Shown: positions 25,348-34,400, counted from the first letter of the stretch. The stretch: DNA of 64,000 bases from Leptotrichia sp. oral taxon 218 (GCF_018128225.1 NZ_CP072377.1:2046001-2110000), one strand, 5' to 3'. Notes: a model not told the origin generated them from the sequence alone. Numbers and translations: made by a program.

Positions 25348-26223
25348 ATGAAAAACGAAAGATATGAATTGAATAAAAATTTAGCACAAATGTTAAAAGG
25401 TGGAGTTATAATGGATGTTTCCACTCCTGAACAGGCAAAAATAGCTGAAGCGGCTGGAGCGGCGGCGGTTATGGCACTTGAAAGAATTCCAGCTGATATC
25501 AGAGCTGTGGGTGGAGTTTCAAGAATGAGTGACCCTAAAATGATTAAAGGTATTCAGGAAGTCGTTTCAATTCCAGTAATGGCAAAAGTTAGAATTGGAC
25601 ATTTTGTGGAAGCACAAATTTTAGAAGCGATAGAAATTGACTACATAGATGAAAGTGAAGTATTGTCACCTGCCGATGATAAATTTCATGTAGATAAGAA
25701 AAAATTTAAAGTTCCTTTTGTATGTGGAGCAAAAGATTTGGGAGAAGCTCTTAGAAGAATAGCTGAAGGAGCTTCAATGATAAGAACTAAAGGTGAGCCA
25801 GGAACTGGGGATGTTGTACAGGCAGTAAGACATATGAGAATGATGAATCAGGAAATAAGAAGAATACAGAATATGAGAGAAGATGAACTTTATTTTACAG
25901 CTAAGGAATTGCAAGTTCCTTTTGATTTAGTAAAATATGTTCACGAAAATGGTAAATTGCCAGTAGTGAATTTTGCAGCAGGTGGTGTTGCTACTCCTGC
26001 AGATGCGGCTTTGATGATGCAGCTTGGAGCTGAAGGTGTATTCGTTGGATCGGGAATATTCAAATCTGGAGATCCTGTAAAAAGAGCTCAGGCGATAGTT
26101 AAAGCTGTTACTAACTATAATGATCCAAAAGTGTTAGCCGAAATTTCTGAAGATTTAGGAGAAGCTATGGTTGGAATCAATGAAAATGAAATTAAGTTAC
26201 TTATGGCTGAAAGAGGTAAATAA
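25348..26223 (+). CDS. pdxS: Pyridoxal 5'-phosphate synthase lyase subunit PdxS
   Basis: The 291-residue TIM-barrel enzyme makes PLP from ribose 5-phosphate, glyceraldehyde 3-phosphate and ammonia supplied by PdxT. It shows [44 protein letters not shown] and the phosphate-binding GEPGTGDV. I chose ATG 25348 because GAAAGGATGG is spaced properly for it; the ATG at 25330 overlaps that site. The stop overlaps the pdxT ATG. Confidence 0.97.
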   Translation: MKNERYELNKNLAQMLKGGVIMDVSTPEQAKIAEAAGAAAVMALERIPADIRAVGGVSRMSDPKMIKGIQEVVSIPVMAKVRIGHFVEAQILEAIEIDYIDESEVLSPADDKFHVDKKKFKVPFVCGAKDLGEALRRIAEGASMIRTKGEPGTGDVVQAVRHMRMMNQEIRRIQNMREDELYFTAKELQVPFDLVKYVHENGKLPVVNFAAGGVATPADAALMMQLGAEGVFVGSGIFKSGDPVKRAQAIVKAVTNYNDPKVLAEISEDLGEAMVGINENEIKLLMAERGK

Positions 26224-26819
26224 TGAAAATCGGTGTATTGGCTTTACAGGGAGCTTTTGCAGAACATAGAAAAATGCTGGAGAAACTTGGGATAGAATCA
26301 TTTGAAATAAGAAAAAAATCTGATTTAAGCAATGCTGTTAATAATAATGATATTGACGGGTTAATTATTCCAGGTGGAGAAAGTACAGTTATCGGAAAGC
26401 TGCTTTATGACCTTGATTTATTTGATGACATAAAAAAGCTTATTTTGGAAGGATTACCTGTATTTGGTACTTGCGCAGGATTAATTCTTTTGGCAAAGGA
26501 AATTGAAAATGACAGTCGGACTTATTTGGGAGCAATGGATATAAAAGTTAGAAGAAATGCTTATGGAAGACAGCTTGGAAGTTTTTTTACCGAAAGTGAG
26601 TTTAAAGGAGTTGGAGTTATTCCAATGACATTTATTCGAGCACCGTATATTTCAAGTGTGGGAAAAAATGTGGAAATTCTTTCAGAAGTCAACGGAAATG
26701 TTGTCGCAGCTAAGGAAAATAATATTCTTGTGACTTCGTATCATCCTGAGTTAAATGATAATCTTAAAGTACATGAGTTTTTTGCTGAGATGTGCAAAGT
26801 GAACTACTCCCGCTTTTAG
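26223..26819 (+). CDS. pdxT: Pyridoxal 5'-phosphate synthase glutaminase subunit PdxT, C-terminus altered by IS insertion
   Basis: The class I glutaminase has [12 protein letters not shown] at the start, [12 protein letters not shown], the nucleophile Cys in [11 protein letters not shown], and the HPE pair in SYHPELND. It feeds ammonia to PdxS. The first base overlaps the pdxS stop. The IS right end begins at 26799, so the last residues VNYSRF and the stop codon are encoded by the mobile element. The lost native tail must be short, and all catalytic residues are kept, so the enzyme is probably active. Confidence 0.95.
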   Translation: MKIGVLALQGAFAEHRKMLEKLGIESFEIRKKSDLSNAVNNNDIDGLIIPGGESTVIGKLLYDLDLFDDIKKLILEGLPVFGTCAGLILLAKEIENDSRTYLGAMDIKVRRNAYGRQLGSFFTESEFKGVGVIPMTFIRAPYISSVGKNVEILSEVNGNVVAAKENNILVTSYHPELNDNLKVHEFFAEMCKVNYSRF

Positions 26820-26914
26820 AAGCGGGAGCTTCTTGGGAAGTATCTGCTTTTGTTAGCCAAATATATTTACCAAGCTCTTCGGGTAGTTCCTACCCTGTTT
26901 TTTTTTATATTTTT
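26799..26914 (-). ncRNA. Putative omega-RNA scaffold at the right end of the tnpB element
   Basis: The segment between the tnpB stop and the right end has conserved structure: a GGGTAG/CTACCC palindrome (26881-26895), then GGTAAATATATTTGGC, then a terminal hairpin of CTCCCGCTT and AAGCGGGAG. In known TnpB elements the omega-RNA comes from this position and its guide is the adjacent flank, here the antisense of the pdxT end. It is almost identical to the copy at 9888-9989. Transcription is inferred. Confidence 0.6.
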
Positions 26915-28012
26915 CTAATATTTCAACATCAATTTTCCAATATTTTTTATATTCAATGCCGCATTGTAATCTCTATCAATTTCAATTCCACAGCACTCAC
27001 ATTTATAACTTCTTTCTGATAATTCCAGTTTCTCTTTAACATTTCCACATTTACTACAAGTTTTCGACGATGGAAACCACTTATCTATCTTCAAAAATTG
27101 CTTTCCTAAAAACATCAGTTTATACTCAAGCATCTTCAAAAACATTCCCCATCCATTATCTCCTACACTTTTCCCCAAATTTAATGCCTGGCTCATCCCT
27201 TTCATATTCAAATCCTCGACAATCACAGCATTATGTTCTTTGGACAATTTTTTCGATAATTTATGTAAAAAATCTCTTCGACAATTTTTGATATATTCAT
27301 GCAATTTTGATATTTTCGCTTTTTGTTTATACCAATTTTTAGAAAATTTCACTTTTCTTGACAATGACTTTTGTAATTTTTTCAATTTTTTCTCCAATAT
27401 CCTAAAATATTTTGGATAATCAGCTCTTTGGTTTTCAGAACTGACAAATAATTCAGACATTGAAAAATCAAGTCCAATTACTTTATCATTACTTGGTATT
27501 TTTTGAATTTCTTTTTCAAATTCTGTCAAAACCGAAACATAATAACTTCCATTGCTGTTTGTCAATGTTACCGACTTTATTATATAATTCTTTGGTATTT
27601 CTCTATGATATTTCAATTTTATTCTTTTCAGTTTTGGCAAAACCAAATATTTGTTTTCTTCAATTCTTATCGAATTATTCACACAATTTGTCGTGTAACT
27701 TTTAACATTATTCTTTTTAGATTTAAACTTTGGAAACTTCGCTCTCTTCTGAAAAAAATTCGTAAACGATCGTTTTACATTCAATTGAGCATTTGAAAGT
27801 GCTAGACTGTCTACTTCTTTCAAAAATTGGTTTTCACTTTTCAAACTGGCAGGTGTAATTATTTTATTTTTCCCAGTTTCTTCATAAATTTTATTTGCTG
27901 TATACAAAATTGTATTGTAAACAAAACGAACACATCCAAAAGTCTTATTTATCAATAATTCCTGCTCTTTATTTGGATAAATTCTGTATTTGAATGCCAA
28001 ATTATATTTCAT
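26915..28012 (-). CDS. tnpB: TnpB, IS605-type RNA-guided endonuclease
   Basis: The 365-residue protein looks intact: N-terminal helix-turn-helix region (MKYNLAFKYRIYPNKEQE), RuvC-I Asp182 in VIGLDFS, RuvC-II Glu266 in VIVEDLNMKGM, a zinc ribbon with Cys319, Cys322, Cys338, Cys341, and RuvC-III Asp348 in DRDYNAALNI. All catalytic residues are present, in contrast to the IStron copy. GAGGTGTAATTTC precedes the ATG as ribosome-binding site. It is only distantly similar to the IStron TnpB. Confidence 0.95.
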   Translation of the reverse strand: MKYNLAFKYRIYPNKEQELLINKTFGCVRFVYNTILYTANKIYEETGKNKIITPASLKSENQFLKEVDSLALSNAQLNVKRSFTNFFQKRAKFPKFKSKKNNVKSYTTNCVNNSIRIEENKYLVLPKLKRIKLKYHREIPKNYIIKSVTLTNSNGSYYVSVLTEFEKEIQKIPSNDKVIGLDFSMSELFVSSENQRADYPKYFRILEKKLKKLQKSLSRKVKFSKNWYKQKAKISKLHEYIKNCRRDFLHKLSKKLSKEHNAVIVEDLNMKGMSQALNLGKSVGDNGWGMFLKMLEYKLMFLGKQFLKIDKWFPSSKTCSKCGNVKEKLELSERSYKCECCGIEIDRDYNAALNIKNIGKLMLKY

Positions 28013-28277
28013 GAAATTACACCTCCTTTTGATTTTGAATATTATTTTTAATTATTTTTATTCAATATTTTATACAAAAATTGTATCATAAGAGTATACT
28101 TTTTTCAATTTTTTTACAAAAAAAGCAATTCATCTCCCACTTGTAGAAGTCGGAGACTTCTTGCTATCTTTTTGTTAAATTAATAATATATATTTATTGT
28201 ATTTTTTTATATATTATTAGTGTTGCACTTGATTTATGTAATGCACAATATATACCAAAAAAATATTAAAAAAACAC

Positions 28278-28306
28278 TTGACATAAGAATAAATATGTAG
28301 TATAAT
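28278..28306 (+). promoter_or_regulatory. Consensus promoter of the tRNA cluster
   Basis: TTGACA (28278-28283) and TATAAT (28301-28306) with a 17-base spacer, 20 bases before the first tRNA; both hexamers are perfect consensus. Confidence 0.92.
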
Positions 28307-28326
28307 TGTTTTTGTAAATTTGTTTA

Positions 28327-28414
28327 GCCTTGGTGGCGAAATCGGTAGACGCACAGGACTTAAAATCCTGTGGAATATTATTCCGTGCCGGTTCAAGTCC
28401 GGCTCGAGGCACCA
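28327..28414 (+). tRNA. tRNA-Leu (anticodon UAA)
   Basis: 88 bases with encoded CCA. Acceptor GCCTTGG pairs with TCGAGGC with G-T pairs; the anticodon loop is CTTAAAA, and there is a long variable arm (TGGAATATTATTCCG) typical of Leu. The T loop is GGTTCAAGTCC. Confidence 0.95.
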
Positions 28415-28433
28415 CTAACAAATATTAGATTGT

Positions 28434-28510
<77 letters not shown>

Positions 28511-28516
28511 AATTAT

Positions 28517-28593
28517 GCCTAGATAGCTCAGTTGGTTAGAGCATACGGTTCATACCCGTAGGGTCGGAAGTTCGAATCTTCTTCTAGGCACCA
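28517..28593 (+). tRNA. tRNA-Met, elongator (anticodon CAU)
   Basis: 77 bases with encoded CCA. Acceptor GCCTAGA pairs fully with TCTAGGC; the anticodon loop is TTCATAC. Pairing at 1-72 and lack of the GGG/CCC stem exclude the initiator. An Ile tRNA with modified CAU is the alternative and cannot be ruled out by eye. Confidence 0.9.
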
Positions 28594-28615
28594 TTTTAAA
28601 AAATAATTTAAGGTA

Positions 28616-28642
28616 GGAAGTTAATTAGCTTTCTTTTTTTTT
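28616..28642 (+). terminator. Terminator of the tRNA cluster
   Basis: GGAAGTT and AGCTTTC form a short stem around AATT, followed by eight or more T residues, 23 bases after the last tRNA. Confidence 0.8.
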
Positions 28643-28716
28643 GTTTAAAAAACTTGACTTAATTCAATATTTGATGTATAAAATTTAAATAAATAATAAC
28701 AAAAGGAAAAATGATT

Positions 28717-29772
28717 ATGAAAATTTTAATAATGAGATTTAGCTCGTTTGGTGATGTTTTGCTGACGACTCCTGTAATCAGAGCGATTAAAAAAAAATAT
28801 CCAGATGCCACAATTGATTTTGCCGTCTATGACGCTTTTTCACAAGCAATTTCACTTAATCCAGATATCCGAAAACTTGTGATTTTTGAAAAGAAAAAAA
28901 GTAAGGATAAAGAATATATAAAAAATATAATTTCTCAATTAAAAAAAGAAAAATATGATTTTGTGATTGATTTACATTCTAAAATTTTGTCGAGAATAAT
29001 CGGAATAAAATTGAAAAATTCTAAAACTAAATATTTTCGCTACAAAAAAAGAAAATGGTGGAAGACTCTTTTGGTCAAAGCGAAAATTATTGATTATAAT
29101 GCTGACTGCACGATTGTGGAAAGTTATTTTTCTGCACTAAAAAAATTGGGAATTGAATTTTCTTGGAAAAATAAAAAAAATGGACTTGGGGATGCGTTGG
29201 AATTTTATGTGGAAAATTCAGTAGAAAAAAATTTGATTGAAAAATATGATTTAAAAAATGAAGATTATTTTGTTCTTGCGCCAGGAGCTTCTAAATTTAC
29301 GAAAAAATGGCCATTTTACAATGAACTAGCGAAAGATTTGTTAAAATATTTTTCCCAAAAAAATATAAAAATTTTTGTGATTGGTGGAAAAGAAGATGAA
29401 AAAATTGTGCAAGACGATGAAAATGGGAGAATTATTAATTTATGTGGAAAAATTTCTTTTAAAGAAAGCGGAATTATTTTGAAATATGCAAAAATTGCTG
29501 TTGTAAATGACTCTGGACCATTTCATATAGCTCGTGCTGTCAAAACTCCAACTTTTGTATTTTTTGGACCAACAGATCCAAATTTATTTTCTTTTGAGAA
29601 AAATACTTTTTTAATAAAGAATCCAAATTGTAAACCTCACTCGCTTTATGGAGATGACAAATTTCCTAAAAAATACGAAGACTGCATGTCAGGAATATCT
29701 GTAAAAGAAGTAATGAAAAAAATAATTTTTGAATATGAAAAAATTATTAAAAATAAAAATAATTTGAAATAA
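28717..29772 (+). CDS. Glycosyltransferase family 9, LPS heptosyltransferase-like
   Basis: The 351-residue protein has N-terminal KILIMRFSSFGDVLLTTPVI, YDFVIDLHSKILS, a C-terminal APGASKFTKKWPFYNELAKDL donor site, and NDSGPFHIARAVKTPTFVFFGPTDP. These are GT9 features: transfer of heptose (or a similar sugar) from a nucleotide donor to the LPS core in the cytoplasm. An ATG six bases upstream is an alternative start. Its own terminator-separated start suggests it heads the GT9-tsaD-pth group. Confidence 0.92.
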   Translation: MKILIMRFSSFGDVLLTTPVIRAIKKKYPDATIDFAVYDAFSQAISLNPDIRKLVIFEKKKSKDKEYIKNIISQLKKEKYDFVIDLHSKILSRIIGIKLKNSKTKYFRYKKRKWWKTLLVKAKIIDYNADCTIVESYFSALKKLGIEFSWKNKKNGLGDALEFYVENSVEKNLIEKYDLKNEDYFVLAPGASKFTKKWPFYNELAKDLLKYFSQKNIKIFVIGGKEDEKIVQDDENGRIINLCGKISFKESGIILKYAKIAVVNDSGPFHIARAVKTPTFVFFGPTDPNLFSFEKNTFLIKNPNCKPHSLYGDDKFPKKYEDCMSGISVKEVMKKIIFEYEKIIKNKNNLK

Positions 29773-29782
29773 GGAGAAAAAA

Positions 29783-30787
29783 ATGAAAATACTCGCAATC
29801 GAATCTTCGTGCGATGAAACTTCAGTCGCTGTAATTGAAGATGGAAAAAAAGTGTTGAGTAACATCATTTCAACACAAATTGACATTCATAAAGAATTTG
29901 GTGGAGTTGTGCCTGAAATCGCTTCTCGTCACCACATTGAAAATATTTTACCAGTTTTTACACAAGCGTTAAAAAAAGCAGATGTAACTCTTAAAGATAT
30001 TGATTACATCGCTGTTACAAATACACCAGGACTAATTGGATCACTTTTAGTCGGACTTATGTTTGCAAAATCAGTAAGTTTTGCCAACAATATTCCGCTT
30101 ATTCCAATAAATCACATAAACGGACATATTTTTTCAAGTTTTATTGAAAGTGATGTAAAACTTCCAGCAATTTCACTTGTTGTCTCAGGTGGACACACAA
30201 ATTTGTATTATATTTACGAAAAAGATGAGAAAATTGTGACAGAGCTTTTGGGAGAAACTTTGGACGACGCAGTTGGAGAAACTTATGACAAAATTGCTAG
30301 AATTTTGGGACTTCCATATCCCGGCGGTCCGCAAATTGATAGACTTTCTGTTGAAGGAAAAGATATTTTAAAAATCAAAAAACCTAAAGTTGACGGATAT
30401 AATTTTAGTTTTAGCGGAGTTAAAACTTTTATTACAAATTATGTGAATCACGAAAGAATGAAAAAAAATGAGATTTCAAAAGAAGATATTTCAAAGTCGT
30501 TGCAAGAAGCTATTGTAAACATTTTGTATGACAAAGTTGAAAAAGTGGTAAAAGAAAAAAATGTAAAAACTTTGCTTGTAGCTGGAGGAGTTTCAGCGAA
30601 TAAAGGTCTTCGGAAAAAATTTGAAAATTTTTCAGATATTGAAGTTCATTTTCCCAAAATGGAATATTGTACGGATAATGCGGCAATGATTGGAGTTGCG
30701 GCTTATTACGAACTTAAAAATAAAAAAATTGATGACAAAAAAAATAATTACGATGTCGATGCGATTTCTACAAAAGAAGAAAAATAA
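29783..30787 (+). CDS. tsaD: tRNA N6-threonylcarbamoyladenosine biosynthesis protein TsaD
   Basis: The 334-residue protein shows ESSCDETSVAV, the metal-binding region VPEIASRHHIEN, HINGH, VSGGHTNL and GETYDKIARILGLPYPGG. It transfers the threonylcarbamoyl group to A37 of ANN-decoding tRNAs with TsaB and TsaE, which are not in this window. GGAG lies a few bases before the ATG. Confidence 0.97.
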   Translation: MKILAIESSCDETSVAVIEDGKKVLSNIISTQIDIHKEFGGVVPEIASRHHIENILPVFTQALKKADVTLKDIDYIAVTNTPGLIGSLLVGLMFAKSVSFANNIPLIPINHINGHIFSSFIESDVKLPAISLVVSGGHTNLYYIYEKDEKIVTELLGETLDDAVGETYDKIARILGLPYPGGPQIDRLSVEGKDILKIKKPKVDGYNFSFSGVKTFITNYVNHERMKKNEISKEDISKSLQEAIVNILYDKVEKVVKEKNVKTLLVAGGVSANKGLRKKFENFSDIEVHFPKMEYCTDNAAMIGVAAYYELKNKKIDDKKNNYDVDAISTKEEK

Positions 30788-30826
30788 AAAAATACAATAA
30801 AAAAAATAAAAAGGAGAAATTTTATC

Positions 30827-31396
30827 ATGAAATTAATCGTAGGATTAGGAAATCCAGGCGAACAATATAAACTAACTAGACATAACATAGGATTTATATT
30901 TATTGACGAATATTTAAAAGAAAAAAAAATTACAAATTTTACTGAAAAATATAAATCACTTTTTGTAAACACAAATTACAATGGTGACAAAGTTTTTTAT
31001 CAAAAACCCTTGACTTTTATGAATTTAAGTGGAGAAGCAGTTGGAGAAGCGATAAGATTTTTTAAGATTGATCCAAAAACTGAACTTTTTGTAATTTACG
31101 ACGATATGGATATGCAGTTTGGAAAATTGAAAATTAAGCAAAATGGAAGTGCTGGAGGACATAATGGGATAAAATCCATTATTTCGCATGTTGGAAATGA
31201 ATTTGTGCGAATAAAATTTGGAATTGGAAAACCCAAGACGAAAGAAGAAACATTGGGATTTGTGCTTGGAAAATTTACACCTGAAGAAAAGGAAGTTTTA
31301 AGAGATTCGAGAGAAAAGATTTTTAATTTAATTGATGATATAAAAGACGATATGCCAACTCAAAAATTGATGAATAAATATAATTCTAAAAAATAA
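30827..31396 (+). CDS. pth: Peptidyl-tRNA hydrolase
   Basis: The 189-residue protein has the Pth signature GLGNPGEQYKLTRHNIGF with catalytic His20, plus KPLTFMNLSGEAV, YDDMDM and GSAGGHNGIKSI. It releases tRNA from prematurely dropped peptidyl-tRNAs. It follows tsaD by 39 bases after an AAGGAG site. Confidence 0.97.
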   Translation: MKLIVGLGNPGEQYKLTRHNIGFIFIDEYLKEKKITNFTEKYKSLFVNTNYNGDKVFYQKPLTFMNLSGEAVGEAIRFFKIDPKTELFVIYDDMDMQFGKLKIKQNGSAGGHNGIKSIISHVGNEFVRIKFGIGKPKTKEETLGFVLGKFTPEEKEVLRDSREKIFNLIDDIKDDMPTQKLMNKYNSKK

Positions 31397-31429
31397 TTTT
31401 TTATTTTTTTAAAATTGTATATAAAAATG

Positions 31430-31457
31430 TTGACTTATAAAGTTATTGTGCTATAAT
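31430..31457 (+). promoter_or_regulatory. Promoter of the TlpA-like lipoprotein gene
   Basis: TTGACT (31430-31435) and TATAAT (31452-31457) with a 16-base spacer and a TG extension before the -10. The resulting leader is about 100 bases and contains a GCAAC/GTTGC short inverted repeat of unknown meaning. Confidence 0.75.
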
Positions 31458-31564
31458 AATTTTGTAAAAAATTAAAAATCTGCAACAACTGTATTTGAAC
31501 AAAATTTCTAGAAACTTAATGAACAGAATTTAAAAATATATTAGTTGCATGAAAGGATGTAAAA

Positions 31565-32065
31565 ATGAAAAAAATATTGATTATTTTGTCACTGCTTATG
31601 ACATTTGTGCTAGGTTGTGCCAAAACTGTTAAAACTTTTGAAATCAATGCAGAACCAGGAACTAAAGTTCCAAATTTTGAGCTAAAAGATTTTAGTGCAG
31701 CAAAAACACAAGTTAGAAAAATTTTTAATAACGGAAAGCCAACTTTATTTATAGTAGCTGCTGAATGGTGTCCTGATTGTCATGCTGAATTACCTGATGT
31801 GCAAAAATTTTATGAAGAAAATAAAGACAATGTAAATGTAGTAGTTGTATTTACAAACAAGAGATCTTCTCTTGCAAAAGCGAAAAAATATGTGGAAGAA
31901 AGTAAATTTACTTTCCCTGTTTATTACGACTTTGACGGTTCAATTTTGAAAGGATTTAAAGTGACTGAAGTTCCAACTAATGTTAAAATAAATAAATCTG
32001 TAATAGAAGATGTTCAAAAAGGGACTATGAAAATTGACGGATTAAATAAAATGTTTGCAAAATAA
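31565..32065 (+). CDS. Thioredoxin-fold lipoprotein, TlpA/ResA-like
   Basis: The 166-residue protein starts with a lipoprotein signal ending FVLGC with lipidated Cys18. The thioredoxin-like domain has the redox pair WCPDC (Cys69, Cys72) and cis-Pro in EVPTNV. It is probably anchored in the periplasm and reduces or oxidises thiols of exported proteins. The CPDC sequence is unusual compared with CEPC or CPPC, but is shared with the convergent gene at 32169. Confidence 0.88.
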   Translation: MKKILIILSLLMTFVLGCAKTVKTFEINAEPGTKVPNFELKDFSAAKTQVRKIFNNGKPTLFIVAAEWCPDCHAELPDVQKFYEENKDNVNVVVVFTNKRSSLAKAKKYVEESKFTFPVYYDFDGSILKGFKVTEVPTNVKINKSVIEDVQKGTMKIDGLNKMFAK

Positions 32066-32085
32066 AAAAATTTTTATAAAAAATA

Positions 32086-32131
32086 AAAAATACAGGATTT
32101 TTATTATGTTAAATAAATTTCCTGTATTTTT
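32086..32131. terminator. Bidirectional terminator between convergent thioredoxin-fold genes
   Basis: AAAAATACAGGA and TCCTGTATTTTT form a 12-bp stem with A- and T-runs on either side, so it can work in both directions. Confidence 0.88.
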
Positions 32132-32168
32132 AATTTAATAATTTATAAAATTATTTTTATAATTATTT

Positions 32169-32651
32169 TTATAAAGAAAGAAAATATTTTACCAATTCTT
32201 CTTCAATTTTGTCATTAAATTTTCCAATTCTGTAATTATATTTTAAATCTTCAAAATTATCTGGATTTTTTTCCATTTCTTCTCTCACAACTTTTGGAAA
32301 TTCATTCCAGAATAATTCATATTTTTCTCCTTTTTTGGCAAATAAAGACGGTATTTTTATTTTTTCTCCTTCTTTCAAATTTGGAAAAAACTCAGCTCCA
32401 GTTTTTCTATTTCGGTAATCTATTTTAATTTTATCGTTCAAATCGCTAAATTTTTTCAAAAATGTAACTGCAGCTCTGCAATCTGGACAATAAACTTGTG
32501 CAATTGCAACAATTTCTATTTCTTTTTCAATATTTTTTATTGCTTTTACCGTTTTTTCCGAAAGCTGAACTTTTTCTATAATTCTTAACTGTTTTTTATC
32601 TTCCTGCTCTTCTGTAACTTCATATTTTAAATAATCTTCAAATGTAGCCAT
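32169..32651 (-). CDS. Cytoplasmic thioredoxin-family protein
   Basis: The 160-residue protein has no signal peptide. A thioredoxin-like core begins EIEIVAIAQVYCPDCRAAVTFLKKF with redox pair Cys55/Cys58, and continues to IDYRNR and KIPSLFAKKG (cis-Pro region). It resembles small thioredoxin-family proteins of Firmicutes. The same CPDC pair occurs in the convergent lipoprotein, so the two could share a redox function, but that is inference. Confidence 0.8.
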   Translation of the reverse strand: MATFEDYLKYEVTEEQEDKKQLRIIEKVQLSEKTVKAIKNIEKEIEIVAIAQVYCPDCRAAVTFLKKFSDLNDKIKIDYRNRKTGAEFFPNLKEGEKIKIPSLFAKKGEKYELFWNEFPKVVREEMEKNPDNFEDLKYNYRIGKFNDKIEEELVKYFLSL

Positions 32652-32776
32652 AAAATCTTTATCCTTTCAATCTTTTCAATCTTTTTAAAACTATTCAATT
32701 ATATAATTGAATACTATCATATTTAATTTTATAAGTCAAGATTTTTTTTATATAAACATGGCAAAATAATTATTTG

Positions 32777-32826
32777 GTGAACTACTCCCACTTATAGAAA
32801 GCCTACGATTTCTTGCTATCTTTTTA
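32777..32826 (-). mobile_element. Minimal IS605-type end remnant
   Basis: About 50 bases join the left-end sequence (AAAAAGATAGCAAGAAA on the minus strand) directly to the right-end sequence (AAGTGGGAGTAGTTCAC). The flank is TTTTAAT, similar to the sibling insertions. It is the smallest derivative in the window and lies in the divergent 32652-32937 gap; the rest of that gap is AT-rich and contains the promoter at 32867. Confidence 0.65.
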
Positions 32827-32866
32827 TTAAAAAAATGAAAAAATTAACTTAAATTTCACTCTTTCG

Positions 32867-32895
32867 TTGTAAAATACTTATTTTTTTGGTATAAT
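32867..32895 (+). promoter_or_regulatory. Promoter of the sodium/amino-acid symporter gene
   Basis: TTGTAA (32867-32872), 17 bases, then TATAAT (32890-32895) with a TGG extension, 42 bases before the start codon. Confidence 0.75.
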
Positions 32896-32937
32896 TTTAT
32901 TTATAAAGTAAAAATTTTTTGAATAAAGGAGAAAAAA

Positions 32938-34368
32938 ATGGATTATGGACAGTTAGTTAAATTGATTAACGACATTAATAGCTTTATTGCTAGTAATATT
33001 CTGATGTGGGGGTTGCTTGGAGCTGGAACTTATTTGAGCTTTCTTTTGGGATTTCCACAGATTACAAAAATAGGCTATGCTTTTAAAATGGTATTTGGAG
33101 GACTGTTTAAAAAAACTGAAAATTCTAATGAAGGTTCTATGTCTTCGTTTCAAGCATTGGCGACAGCTGTTGCGGCGCAAGTTGGAACTGGAAATGTGGC
33201 AGGAGTTGCTACTGCTATTACTGCTGGAGGACCTGGTGCAGTTTTTTGGATGTGGGTTTCGGCTTTTTTAGGAATGGGAACAATTTTTACAGAAGCAGTT
33301 TTGGCACAAAAGTATAGAAAAAGAATTCACGGGGAATTAGTTGGAGGACCTGCATATTACATTTCAAGAGGACTTAAGAAAACAGGAAAATTTGCCAAAT
33401 TTTTAGCTGGTTTCTTTTCTGTGACAATTATTTTGGCACTTGGATTTATGGGAAATGCTGTTCAATCGAATTCAATAGCTGCGGGTATAAAAGGAATATC
33501 TGGACTGGAAAATATAAATGCTGGTATAATAGGAGTTATAGTTGCAATTTTGGCTGCCTTAATTTTTATTGGCGGAATGAGTAAAATAGCAAAATTTGCT
33601 GAGTTAGTAGTGCCTATTATGGCAGCTGTATATATTTTAGCGAGTATTTTGGTGCTGATAATCTTTCATAAAGAAGTTGTTCCAACATTTGTCTGGATTG
33701 TAAAAAGTGCATTTAGTCCAAATGCCGTTGCAGGTGGAATTGCTGGAGCTAGTGTAAAAGTGGCTGTGCAAAAAGGAATCGCCAGAGGTCTTTTTTCAAA
33801 TGAAGCAGGAATGGGGTCAACTCCTCATGCTCACGCTGTGGCACATGTAAAACATCCGGTAGAACAAGGGCTTTCAGCTATGATAGGAGTGTTTATCGAC
33901 ACAATTTTAGTATGTAGTGCAACTGCACTATCTATATTAGTTACAAAGGCTTATATTTTAAAAGATGCAAAAGGAAATTTTCTTGTGGGGGCGCAGCTTA
34001 CGCAAGGTGCATTTAAAAGCTCTTTTGGAGAATTTGGAGCGATACTTTTAGCTGTATGTCTAGCATTTTTTGCATTTACAACAATAATTGGATGGTATTA
34101 TTTTGGAGAATCGGATATCAAATTTTTGTTTGGGAAAAAGATGTTGCTTCCGTACAGAATTATTGTGATTCTTTGCATAATAGCAGGATCACTGCAGGAA
34201 GTAAAAATTGTCTGGTCATTGGCTGACATATTTAACAGTTTAATGGTAATGCCAAACTTGATTGCCATTGTCTGGATGTCGTTTGAAGTAAAAGCGCTTT
34301 TCAAGGATTATAAGGAAAAAAGTTCAAAAGGAAATGTGACTTATGATTATAGCGCAGAAGATGAATAA
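32938..34368 (+). CDS. Sodium:alanine/glycine symporter, AGCS family
   Basis: The 476-residue inner-membrane protein has about ten hydrophobic segments. Family motifs include ALATAVAAQVGTGNVAGVA (about 73-91), GGPGAVFWMW, and GLFSNEAGMGSTPHAHA (about 285-301). These are the AGCS (AlsT/DagA) hallmarks. It imports small neutral amino acids with sodium. It is a single-gene unit with its own promoter and terminator. Confidence 0.95.
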   Translation: MDYGQLVKLINDINSFIASNILMWGLLGAGTYLSFLLGFPQITKIGYAFKMVFGGLFKKTENSNEGSMSSFQALATAVAAQVGTGNVAGVATAITAGGPGAVFWMWVSAFLGMGTIFTEAVLAQKYRKRIHGELVGGPAYYISRGLKKTGKFAKFLAGFFSVTIILALGFMGNAVQSNSIAAGIKGISGLENINAGIIGVIVAILAALIFIGGMSKIAKFAELVVPIMAAVYILASILVLIIFHKEVVPTFVWIVKSAFSPNAVAGGIAGASVKVAVQKGIARGLFSNEAGMGSTPHAHAVAHVKHPVEQGLSAMIGVFIDTILVCSATALSILVTKAYILKDAKGNFLVGAQLTQGAFKSSFGEFGAILLAVCLAFFAFTTIIGWYYFGESDIKFLFGKKMLLPYRIIVILCIIAGSLQEVKIVWSLADIFNSLMVMPNLIAIVWMSFEVKALFKDYKEKSSKGNVTYDYSAEDE

Positions 34369-34400
34369 TTTTTATTTAACACAAAAAATTTAAAAAATAA

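Larger units (their letters stand above)
26799..28175 (-). mobile_element. Intron-less IS605-type element carrying tnpB only
   Basis: The element is oriented on the minus strand. The left end is near 28175 (ACAAAAAGATAGCAAGAAG, then a hairpin ending GAGATGAATTGC), tnpB follows, and the right end finishes AGTAGTTCAC at 26799. There are no terminal inverted repeats or target duplication, as expected for IS200/IS605-type elements, and no tnpA. The left flank TTTAA(C) recurs at three sibling insertions. It is inserted in the last codons of pdxT. The LE region fills 28013-28175; bases 28176-28277 hold nothing evident. Confidence 0.85.
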
